From: Streptomyces mangrovisoli
Lineage (GTDB): Bacteria > Actinomycetota > Actinomycetes > Streptomycetales > Streptomycetaceae
Direction: 5' to 3'
Assembly (NCBI RefSeq): GCF_000974985.2
Contig: NZ_LAVA02000053.1
Span: 1 to 32,846, forward strand
DNA length: 32,846 nt
This document shows, one piece after another, positions 15,620 through 22,731 of this stretch. The translations under genes and the position numbers were made by a program. The notes beneath the pieces are model-generated. The model was not told the DNA's origin. It did no database searches and saw only the letters and a list, made by a program, of their open reading frames with translations. Within the stretch, counting starts at the first letter, position 1; every line of letters starts with the position of its first letter.

Positions 15620-18600
15620 CTACTCCCCGTCGCCCACCAGCCCGACCTGCACCATCGGCTTCCCCCGCCGCCGCGACACGAAGATGCCGCGCCCGGCCGG
15701 CATCGGCCGCGGCCGTACGCCGCCGAGGAGGTCGCCCTCGGCCGGGTCGCCGGCCAGGACCACGCCCTGCGCGCCGAGTTCCTTGATGCGCTGCATGAAC
15801 GTCTCGTAGCCGGCCCGGCTCGCGCCCGCCGTGGAGCGGGCGATGATGAAGCGGACGCCGACGTCGCGGGCGAACGGCAGCAGTTCCGTGAGGCCGGCCA
15901 GCGGGTTGCCGCTCGACGTCGACACGAGGTCGAAGTCGTCGATGACCACGTAGACCGTCGGGCCCCGCCACCAGCTGCGGTCGCGCAGCTGCTCCGGGGT
16001 GACGTCCGCGGTCGGCGTGCGGCGCTGCATCAGGTCCGCGAGGGCGTCCATGTGGTGCTGCATCTGGTTCGACATCGGGATGTACTCCGCCAGGTGCGAG
16101 GTGGGCGTCACCCCCAGCAGGGACCGGCGGTTGTCGACCACGAACAGCTTGCAGCTGTCGCCGTCGTAGCGCTCGGTGAGCCGCTTGATCAGCAGCTTCA
16201 GCAGGTTGGACTTGCCGGACTCGCTCTCGCCGAAGACGAGGAAGAACGGGTCCTGCTCGAAGTCCACGAACACCGGTTCCAGGTTGTCCTCGTCGAGCGC
16301 GAAGGAGACACCCCGGTCCGGGAAGCGGTCCCCGCCCGGCAGCTGCGCGTCGGGGAACTTCCTCGGCAGCAGGCGCACTTCGGGGGCGCCGGGCTGCTGC
16401 CAGTGGCGGCTGACCTCGGCCGCGAGGGCCTGCGCCGCCTCCGCCAGGTCCGTGTCGGACGACAGCCCGTCGATCCGCGGCACGGCCGCCATGAAGTGCT
16501 GCTTCTGCGGCGTCTGGCCGCGGCCCGGCACACCCGTGGGCACGTTCGCGGCGACCTTGCGGTCGAACTCCGAGTCCATCGGGTCGCCCAGCCGCAGCTC
16601 CAGGCGGTTCATCAGGTGGTCCTTGAGGTTGGCGCGGACCTCCATGGAGCGCGACGCGGAGAGCACCAGGTGGATGCCGTAACCGAGACCGCGGGCCGCG
16701 ATGTCCAGCACCAGCGGCTCCAACGTCTCGTAGTCCGTGCGGAAGTTGCCCCAGCCGTCGATGACGAGGAAGACGTCGCCCCACGGCTGGTCGGTCACCG
16801 AGATGTCGCCGCGCGCCCGCCGCGAGCGGAACTCCGCGATCGAGGAGATGCCCGCGGTGCGGAAGTACTCCTCGCGGCGGGTCAGCACGCCGTACACCTC
16901 GGCCGTGGTGCGCCGCACCTTCTCCGGGTCGAGCCGCGAGGCGATCCCGCCGACATGCGGCAGCCCGGCCACGGACGACAGGCCGCCACCGCCGAAGTCC
17001 AGCCCGTAGAACTGCACTTCCTGCGGGGTGTGGGTGAGCGCGAACGACGCGACGAGGGAGCGCAGCAGCGTCGACTTGCCGGACTGCGGGCCGCCGAGGA
17101 CCTGCATGTGACCGGCCGCGCCGCCGAAGTCCACCCACAGCGGGTCGCGGCGCTGCTCGTACGGCTTGTCGACGAGGCCGAGCGGGACGACGAGGCGGCC
17201 CGCGCCCTCGTAGCCGGGCTGGGTCATGCCGCGGCCCGCGACCGGCGCGAGGCCGGGCAGCAGCGAGTCCAGCGACGGCGGGCTGTCCAGCGGCGGCAGC
17301 CACACCTGGTGCGCGGCCGGGCCCTGCGCCTCCAGACGTCGTACGACGACGTCGAGCACGGTGTCGGCGAGCGCGTCGTCCTTCTCGCCCCGGGGGGCCT
17401 CCTCACGCTGCCGGGGCACCGCCACGTACTGCACCGGGACCTGCGCGGCGGTGAACAGCACGGGCCTGCGGTCGACCGGGAGCGGGCCGCCGAGCGCGGC
17501 CGCGGCCTGCGAGCTGGAGCGGTACACGCCGGAGACGTAGGCGGCCTTGAAGCGGACCATCTCGTCGGTGCCGTACTTCAGGAAGCCCGAACCGGGCACG
17601 TTCGGCAGGTTGTAGGCGTCGGGGACGCCGAGCGCGGCGCGCGACTCGGCGGCCGAGAACGTGCGCAGACCGATCCGGTACGACAGATAGGTCTCCAGGC
17701 CGCGGAGCCGGCCCTCCTCCAGGCGCTGCGAGGCGAGCAGCAGATGCACGCCCAGCGAACGGCCGATGCGGCCGATCTGCACGAACATCTCGATGAAGTC
17801 GGGCTTCGCGGTGAGCAGTTCGCTGAACTCGTCGATCACCAGGACCAGCGAGGGGATCGGCTGGAGCGGGGCGCCGGCCGCGCGCGCCTTCTCGTAGTCG
17901 TGGATGTTGGCGTAGTTGCCCGCGTCGCGCAGCATCTCCTGGCGGCGGTTGAGCTCACCGCGGATGGAGTCGCCCATCCGGTCGACGAGGGTGAGGTCGT
18001 CGGCGAGGTTGGTGATCACGGCCGCGACATGGGGGAGCTGCGCCATGCCCGCGAAGGTGGCGCCGCCCTTGAAGTCCGCGAGGACGAAGTTCAGCGTCTC
18101 GGAGGAGTGGGTCACCGCGAGGCCGAGGACCAGGGTGCGCAGCAGCTCCGACTTGCCGGAACCGGTCGCGCCGACGCACAGGCCGTGCGGGCCCATGCCC
18201 TCCTGCGCGGCCTCCTTGAGGTCGAGCATCACGGGCCGGCCGTCCTCGCCGAGGCCGATCGGCACCCGCAGCCGCTCCGACTGCGAACGCGGCCGCCAGG
18301 TCCGCCGGGTGTCGACCGACGCGGCGTCCCCGAGGTTCAGCAGATCGGTGAACTCCAGGTTCGCCAGCAGCGGTTCGTCGTCGTCGCCGCCGGACGCCAT
18401 GCGCAGCGGCGCCAGCTGCCGGGCCAGGGCCTCCGCGGCCTCGTACGACAGCACGTCGGGCGTGCCCTCGTAGACCATGCCGTGCGCGGACTCCAGACGC
18501 AGTTCCTTCGGGTGTACGACGACGGACAGGTCGCCGCGTCCGGAGGCGAGTTCACCGGGTACGACCTCGACGACGGTCACGCCCTGGAGTCCCTCGGGGC

Positions 18601-19591
18601 TCGCCAGCAGCGAGGTGGGCGGCAGCGAGACACCGTCCAGCATGACCACCACGTGCGGCTGTTCGGGGACCGGTGCTCCGCCCGGGTGGAACCGGGGCCG
18701 GCCCTCCAGGCGCGAGCCGAGCAGGTCCTCCAGCTGCACCGGGTCGGTCGTGATGAGCCGCTGGCTGCCCGCGCCGTCGGCGAGGCCCGGCGCCTGTGCG
18801 TGCGGCAGCCACTTGGCCCACTCCCACTCGGGCGACGACTGGCGCCCGGTGACCACGGCGACGACCAGGTCCTCGGGGGAGTGCAGCGAGGCCAGGGAGG
18901 CGGTGAGGGCGCGCGCCGCGCCCCGCACGGTGCCGGGGTCGCCGCTGACCGTGACGTGGTAGAAGGCGCGCAGCGACACCGCCATCGGCAGGTCGTCGAG
19001 GGTGCCGTGGGTGGACAGGAAGCGCTGCATCGCGCCCGCGGTCAGCGGCTCCAGCTCGTCCACGGGGGCGGTCTCCGGCGGCACCAGGGGAGTTGCCAGG
19101 CCCTGCGGTCCGAGACCCACCCGCACCTGCCCGAAGTCCTCGTCGCCGGACCGCCGTTCCCACACCCGGCTGCCCTCGGCGACCAGCGCCCACAGTTGCT
19201 CCGGTGAAGGGTGCAGGTAGTACTGGGCGTCCCGCTGGACCTGGGCGGTCCGCAGCGCCGTACGCCGGGTCTGCGACAGGTACCGCAGGTAGTCGCGGCG
19301 CATGTCGGCCATCTGGCCCTGGTTTCCGCGCCGGTAGCGGACCAGCATCGAGACGCCCATGCCGATCGTCGACGCGATCATCACCAGACCCATGATCTTC
19401 ATGAAGGGCTGGGCCTGCGGGTTGAAGAAGAACACCACCGAACCGCCCATGCCGAGCATGGGCAGGAGCTGCATCAGGGCGCCTTCCTGCTGCCCCCGCG
19501 GGAGTTCCGGCGGAGACTGAAGCACGACCTCGTCCGTGGGCACGTCCCCCGGCAGTGCCCGAGGCGGGCGCTTGACGACGATGTGGCTCAC
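15620..19591 (-). CDS. eccC: Type VII secretion ATPase EccC (single-chain, three FtsK/SpoIIIE domains)
   Basis: A 1323-aa protein from GTG 19591 (MSHIVVKRPPRALPG, a typical EccC N-terminus; AAGGGA about 12 nt upstream). Two membrane helices (about 38-56 and 64-84) follow a short basic N-terminus. Three FtsK/SpoIIIE ATPase modules have Walker A lysines at K480 (GATGSGKS), K839 (GGPQSGKS) and K1127 (GESESGKS). Walker B is canonical in the first (LVLVIDEFSEL) but not the second (VFLVIDGWGNF) or third (VYVVIDDFDLV). Family knowledge: EccC recognises substrates through its C-terminal ATPases and drives export, with the first ATPase most important. Here it is one polypeptide, unlike split EccCa/EccCb of mycobacterial ESX-1. 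It is transcribed alone, divergent from eccD and convergent with the esx pair. Confidence 0.97.
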   Translation of the reverse strand: MSHIVVKRPPRALPGDVPTDEVVLQSPPELPRGQQEGALMQLLPMLGMGGSVVFFFNPQAQPFMKIMGLVMIASTIGMGVSMLVRYRRGNQGQMADMRRDYLRYLSQTRRTALRTAQVQRDAQYYLHPSPEQLWALVAEGSRVWERRSGDEDFGQVRVGLGPQGLATPLVPPETAPVDELEPLTAGAMQRFLSTHGTLDDLPMAVSLRAFYHVTVSGDPGTVRGAARALTASLASLHSPEDLVVAVVTGRQSSPEWEWAKWLPHAQAPGLADGAGSQRLITTDPVQLEDLLGSRLEGRPRFHPGGAPVPEQPHVVVMLDGVSLPPTSLLASPEGLQGVTVVEVVPGELASGRGDLSVVVHPKELRLESAHGMVYEGTPDVLSYEAAEALARQLAPLRMASGGDDDEPLLANLEFTDLLNLGDAASVDTRRTWRPRSQSERLRVPIGLGEDGRPVMLDLKEAAQEGMGPHGLCVGATGSGKSELLRTLVLGLAVTHSSETLNFVLADFKGGATFAGMAQLPHVAAVITNLADDLTLVDRMGDSIRGELNRRQEMLRDAGNYANIHDYEKARAAGAPLQPIPSLVLVIDEFSELLTAKPDFIEMFVQIGRIGRSLGVHLLLASQRLEEGRLRGLETYLSYRIGLRTFSAAESRAALGVPDAYNLPNVPGSGFLKYGTDEMVRFKAAYVSGVYRSSSQAAAALGGPLPVDRRPVLFTAAQVPVQYVAVPRQREEAPRGEKDDALADTVLDVVVRRLEAQGPAAHQVWLPPLDSPPSLDSLLPGLAPVAGRGMTQPGYEGAGRLVVPLGLVDKPYEQRRDPLWVDFGGAAGHMQVLGGPQSGKSTLLRSLVASFALTHTPQEVQFYGLDFGGGGLSSVAGLPHVGGIASRLDPEKVRRTTAEVYGVLTRREEYFRTAGISSIAEFRSRRARGDISVTDQPWGDVFLVIDGWGNFRTDYETLEPLVLDIAARGLGYGIHLVLSASRSMEVRANLKDHLMNRLELRLGDPMDSEFDRKVAANVPTGVPGRGQTPQKQHFMAAVPRIDGLSSDTDLAEAAQALAAEVSRHWQQPGAPEVRLLPRKFPDAQLPGGDRFPDRGVSFALDEDNLEPVFVDFEQDPFFLVFGESESGKSNLLKLLIKRLTERYDGDSCKLFVVDNRRSLLGVTPTSHLAEYIPMSNQMQHHMDALADLMQRRTPTADVTPEQLRDRSWWRGPTVYVVIDDFDLVSTSSGNPLAGLTELLPFARDVGVRFIIARSTAGASRAGYETFMQRIKELGAQGVVLAGDPAEGDLLGGVRPRPMPAGRGIFVSRRRGKPMVQVGLVGDGE

Positions 19592-19919
19592 TACGCACCA
19601 ATTCCCTTGCCGGACCGGGTTGTTTCGTCCACCGCCCCGTGTCAGGCGGACGCCGGCCGCGAAGCGCGATCCTACTGACAACCACTGCGGGCGGAGGGCG
19701 GTAGGGTGCCCGTGAGACGTGTGAGCAGTTGCGAATCGATACGGGAAAACCGGGCGAAAACGCAGCGTTCGCAGCCGACGTCTCGCGTGAAGGCCCGAAG
19801 CCGGCGCCGCAGTTGACCGGTGACGTGGACAACGCGGCACAACCTACACAGGATTTTCACGGGCGGAGGGGGCTCGGCGACCCGCGCGCCGCCCCGTCGC
19901 CTACGAGGGGGAGCAGCAG
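19592..19919. other. Divergent eccC / eccD intergenic region (328 bp)
   Basis: No gene is seen. It must hold the promoters of both eccC (-) and eccD (+). Visible: a -10-like TAGGAT on the minus strand around 19670 without a matching -35, a long-range inverted repeat GAGACGT (19714-19720) / ACGTCTC (19778-19784), and a candidate eccD promoter (19826-19854). Confidence 0.5.
19826..19854 (+). promoter_or_regulatory. Candidate eccD promoter
   Basis: TGGACA (19826-19831), 17-bp spacer, CAGGAT (19849-19854), about 65 bp before the eccD GTG. Five of six -35 bases match consensus; the -10 lacks the first T. Confidence 0.35.
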
Positions 19920-21437
19920 GTGAGCATGACGGCCTCCGCGCCGGCCGGCGCGACCGGCGGAACGGGCACCACGGCCCCTTCCGGGACGGGCACCGGATTC
20001 GGCTTCTGCCGGGTGACCATCGTGGCACCCGACAGCCGTATCGACGTCGCCCTGCCCGACGACGTACCGGTCGCCGACCTGTACCCCGAGGTCCTGCGGC
20101 TGGCCCAGCAGAGCCCCGCCGAGGGCGCGCCCGTCGGCTACCACCTGGTCCGCCGCGACGGCACGGTCCTCGACAGCGCCCGCTCCTTCGCCGCGCAGCG
20201 CATCCTCGACGGCGAACTGCTCACCCTGCGCCCGTTCTCCGAGTCGCTGCCGCCCGCCGTCTTCGACGACGTCTCCGAGGCGGTGGCCTCCGCCGTCACC
20301 CGCGACCGCGCCCTGTGGAACGGTGAACTCACCCGCGCCGCAGGTCTCGTGGCGGGCGGCATCCTGCCCGCGCTGCTCGCGTTCGTGGCCTGGAACTCCC
20401 AGGTCCGCCACGACATGCACAGCCTCCAGGGCATCCTGGCCGCCGTCACCGGCATCCTGCTGACCACCGTGGCCTGCGTCCGCGCCCGCGTCTACGACGA
20501 CCGCGGATCCGCCGTCGCCCTCGGTCTCGGCGCCCTGCCGAACATCGCCGTCGCGGGCTCCGGCCTGCTCGCGCTCTCGGCGGGCCAGGGCATCGGGCGG
20601 CTGCAGTTCCTGCTCGCCTGCACGGCTGTCCTGGTCGCCGCCGTCGTGCTCACCCTGGTCTCGCCCGGTGGCGACGGCCCCTTCGTCGCCTTCGTGCTCG
20701 CCTCCGCGATCGGCCTGATCACCACCTTCATCGCGACCCTCACCGACCTCAGGCCCATCGAGACGGCGGCGATCTGCGCGCCCCTGTCGGTGTGCGCCCT
20801 CGCCTTCCTGCCCGGCCTGTCCATGCGGTTCGCCCGGCTGCCCATCGGCTTCGAGGCGCCCAGCACCGCCCGCGGCGGCTACGGCGAGTCCGGCGAGAGC
20901 GCCGCCCAGCAGCCCGTCGACGCCGAGCGCGTCGCCGCCCAGGCCCGGCGCGGCCACGAACTCCTCGTCGGCCTGGTCGGCGGCTGCGCCCTCGTCGCGG
21001 TCGGCGCCTCGATCGTCCTCGGCTTCTCCAGCAACATGTGGGCCCAGCTGCTGGCCCTGGCCACCGGCGTCGCCCTGCTCATGCGCGCCCACCTCTTCCG
21101 CTACACGGCGCAGGTCGGGGCCACCCTCGCGGCCGGTCTCGCCGCCCTGGTCCTGCTCGGCCTCGGGCTCGCCCTGAACCCGCCGCACACCTACTTCCGC
21201 GACGCCCTCCAGGGCGACCACACCGCCCTCGACATCCGCAGCGTCTGGCTCGCGGCCGCCGTCGCCGCCGCGGCGGCCCTGGTCACCGCGATCGGCCTGA
21301 TCACCCCGCGACGCGGAGTCACCCCGTTCTGGGGCCGCTTCCTGGAGATCGCCGAGAGCTTCGTCCTGCTCACCCTGATCCCGCTCGCCCTTGCGGTCTT
21401 CGACGTCTACGAGCGGGCGCGGGCGATGACCAGCTAG
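19920..21437 (+). CDS. eccD: Type VII secretion integral membrane protein EccD
   Basis: A 505-aa protein. After a Gly/Thr/Ala-rich N-terminus, residues ~30-105 form the EccD ubiquitin-like domain (CRVTIVAPDSRIDVALP to DGELLTLRPF). From ~139 onward the chain is almost all hydrophobic helices (about 11 expected), interrupted by a cytosolic loop around residues 305-345 (RGGYGESGESAAQQPVDAER). This matches EccD, known as the main membrane-embedded subunit, present as a dimer per ESX protomer. GTG 19920 is chosen because GGGGAG (ending near 19912) is 7 nt upstream; the ATG at 19926 is an alternative. It is divergent from eccC and convergent with the DUF397 gene, with a perfect palindromic terminator after it. 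Confidence 0.96.
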   Translation: MSMTASAPAGATGGTGTTAPSGTGTGFGFCRVTIVAPDSRIDVALPDDVPVADLYPEVLRLAQQSPAEGAPVGYHLVRRDGTVLDSARSFAAQRILDGELLTLRPFSESLPPAVFDDVSEAVASAVTRDRALWNGELTRAAGLVAGGILPALLAFVAWNSQVRHDMHSLQGILAAVTGILLTTVACVRARVYDDRGSAVALGLGALPNIAVAGSGLLALSAGQGIGRLQFLLACTAVLVAAVVLTLVSPGGDGPFVAFVLASAIGLITTFIATLTDLRPIETAAICAPLSVCALAFLPGLSMRFARLPIGFEAPSTARGGYGESGESAAQQPVDAERVAAQARRGHELLVGLVGGCALVAVGASIVLGFSSNMWAQLLALATGVALLMRAHLFRYTAQVGATLAAGLAALVLLGLGLALNPPHTYFRDALQGDHTALDIRSVWLAAAVAAAAALVTAIGLITPRRGVTPFWGRFLEIAESFVLLTLIPLALAVFDVYERARAMTS

Positions 21438-21470
21438 GGCGTGTCGCGCCCCAGGGCGTGTCCGACGACG

Positions 21471-21506
21471 ACGAAGGGGCGGCACGCGCGCGTGCCGCCC
21501 CTTCGT
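21471..21506. terminator. Perfect 36-nt palindromic bidirectional terminator
   Basis: A 16-bp stem ACGAAGGGGCGGCACG / CGTGCCGCCCCTTCGT around CGCG (the loop itself is palindromic). It lies between the convergent ends of eccD (21437) and the DUF397 gene (21526). Confidence 0.85.
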
Positions 21507-21525
21507 CCTGCTCGTGCAGACCGTC

Positions 21526-21819
21526 TCACTCCGCGGCCGCGGCCCCGTCCCCCGGTGCCGGTTCCAGATCGAACTCCCCGTCCCGGGCTCCCAGCACGAA
21601 CGCCCGCCACTCCGCCTCCGTGTAGCGCAGCACCGTGGCCGGGTCGAGCGACGAGCGCATGGCGACGGCCCCGCCGGGGAGGCGGGCGATCTCGACCCGC
21701 TCCTCGTCCCGCTCGGTGCCCGGCGCGCACTCCCACTCCACGCCCGAGATGTCCAGACCGTAGAGTTCGTCCCGCTCCCGCTCCTTGCGGGCCTTGATCT
21801 CCTCCGCCGTCTCCGTCAT
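21526..21819 (-). CDS. DUF397 / BldB-family small protein
   Basis: A 97-aa protein starting MTETAEEIKARKERERDELY (ATG 21819, with AAGGGG 9 nt upstream; the frame is open 20 codons further but without a site). The core VEIARLPGGAVAMRSSLDP then LRYTEAEWRAFVLGARDGEF is the DUF397 signature, the family that includes the Streptomyces developmental protein BldB. The charged helical N-terminus replaces the usual WRKSSYS start. DUF397 proteins are small, often encoded beside XRE-type regulators, and act in developmental control; here no such regulator is adjacent. It is a monocistronic leftward gene between the T7SS locus and rpsO. Whether it is bldB itself or a paralogue cannot be settled from sequence alone. 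Confidence 0.85.
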   Translation of the reverse strand: MTETAEEIKARKERERDELYGLDISGVEWECAPGTERDEERVEIARLPGGAVAMRSSLDPATVLRYTEAEWRAFVLGARDGEFDLEPAPGDGAAAAE

Positions 21820-21917
21820 GCCGAGCGACCCCTTCCCGCCGTACACGATGTCCCGCCGTACACGATTGACCGGCGTCACCCTAGTGGGGCCGTGCGTGCC
21901 CCCGAGGGTGTTCCGGC

Positions 21918-21953
21918 ACGTGGGCGAAGGCGCCCACGTCGGCCTGGTACCCT
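21918..21953 (+). promoter_or_regulatory. Candidate rpsO promoter with overlapping inverted repeat
   Basis: A 9-bp perfect inverted repeat, ACGTGGGCG / CGCCCACGT (21918-21926, 21931-21939), with a 4-nt gap, sits where the -35 would be for a -10-like TACCCT (21948-21953). It could be an operator or activator site, or a hairpin in a longer transcript. The rest of the leader to 22095 is about 140 nt with no gene. S15 leaders that control rpsO are known in several bacterial groups, including actinobacteria; I cannot identify the specific fold here. Confidence 0.45.
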
Positions 21954-22095
21954 GAGTGACGGCCGTTCGTGTCCGCGCTTTGCGGGTCCTGCCCGAAACC
22001 GCGTCCGACGGATCCCGCCTTCCGAGTCACGGAAGCTCCCCCGAGTAGCAGACCGGGGGCGCTCGGTGGGCACTACAGACATATGAGGAGAACGC

Positions 22096-22383
22096 GTGTC
22101 GCTCGACGCCGCAACGAAGAAGCAGATCATCGCCGATTTCGGCACCTCCGAGGGTGACACCGGCTCCCCCGAGGTCCAGGTCGCGCTCCTGTCGCGCCGG
22201 ATCTCCGACCTGACCGAGCACCTCAAGGCCCACAAGCACGACCACCACTCGCGCCGTGGCCTGCTGATCCTGGTCGGTCAGCGCCGCCGCCTGCTGCAGT
22301 ACCTGGCCAAGAAGGACATCCAGCGCTTCCGCGCGCTGGTCGACCGCCTCGGCATCCGCCGCGGTGCGGCCGGCGCCAAGTAA
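22096..22383 (+). CDS. rpsO: 30S ribosomal protein S15
   Basis: A 95-aa protein (MSLDAATKKQIIADFGTSEG), with the S15 signature from GDTGSPEVQVALLSRRI to LTEHLKAHKHDHHSRRGLL and VGQRRRLLQYL. It binds the central domain of 16S rRNA early in small-subunit assembly. It starts at GTG with GAGGAG 5 nt upstream. The bacterial norm is 89 aa; the extra residues are a short Gly/Ala tail. It is followed by pnp after a 348-bp structured spacer, the conserved rpsO-pnp arrangement. Confidence 0.98.
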   Translation: MSLDAATKKQIIADFGTSEGDTGSPEVQVALLSRRISDLTEHLKAHKHDHHSRRGLLILVGQRRRLLQYLAKKDIQRFRALVDRLGIRRGAAGAK

Positions 22384-22390
22384 GACGTTC

Positions 22391-22430
22391 AAGGGGAGCG
22401 GTTCCCGGAAAGATCCGGGGCCGCTCCCTT
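22391..22430 (+). terminator. rpsO-pnp intergenic hairpin (terminator or RNase III site)
   Basis: A long stem: outer arms AAGGGGAGCGG / CCGCTCCCTT, inner CCCGGA / TCCGGG, loop AAGA, 7 nt after the rpsO stop, followed by TTGCC. It could terminate rpsO transcripts partially. Literature on Streptomyces describes an rpsO-pnp intergenic hairpin cut by RNase III; this is the obvious candidate structure. Confidence 0.75.
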
Positions 22431-22431
22431 T

Positions 22432-22506
22432 GCCGTACGTGCGGAATGCCGCACCTGCGGATCGCCGTACGTGCGGATGGCCGTACGTGCGGAAACGTGC
22501 GGAGTG
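22432..22506. repeat. 16-bp tandem repeat upstream of pnp
   Basis: Four head-to-tail 16-bp units (22432, 22448, 22464, 22480), best copy GCCGTACGTGCGGATG, then a partial copy CGTGCGGAGTG. Units 1, 3 and 4 share the near-palindrome CCGTACGTGCGG; unit 2 differs at two positions. It starts directly after the intergenic hairpin. Confidence 0.85.
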
Positions 22507-22731
22507 TCACTCACGCTTTGTAGTGTGGTAGCACAACGCACGACGCACGACTTGCACCACACGAAGAGGAGACGCGCACCACGCCGCCGCCGGTCCTCGG
22601 TAGTGGCCCCCGGGCGAAAACGAACCCCGGGTGCTTCGATCGAAGACCGGCCCGCACCGCACGGAGCGCCTCTCCGCGAACGTTCCCCTGCCACACGGGC
22701 AGTGAGGGACGAGGACGAGGAGAAAACGCTA
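22507..22731 (+). promoter_or_regulatory. pnp leader / promoter region
   Basis: No gene. Contents: possible -10-like hexamers TAGTGT/TAGCAC around 22520-22535; an orphan Shine-Dalgarno-like GAAGAGGAGA near 22562 with no start codon after it; CCCGGG arms around a CGAAAACGAAC loop (about 22608-22631); and a perfect 12-bp palindrome CTTCGATCGAAG (22634-22645). The pnp ribosome binding site GAGGAG is at 22717-22722. Separate pnp promoters in this spacer are known in Streptomyces; exact positions cannot be read here. Confidence 0.5.

Noticed and set aside
15461..19207. 1248-aa open frame on the plus strand
   Set aside because: It is antisense to eccC, which has clear membrane and ATPase motifs; the antisense product is Arg/Val/Gly/His-rich without domains, the usual artefact of high-GC codon bias.
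22432..22506. CRISPR array
   Set aside because: The repeats are contiguous 16-bp units with no unique spacers and no cas genes; the 1967-2094 array fails for the same reason.
22471..22731. N-terminal extension of pnp
   Set aside because: The extension is Arg-rich, covers the repeats and palindromes, and bypasses the consensus site at 22717; known PNPases begin at MENETHY.
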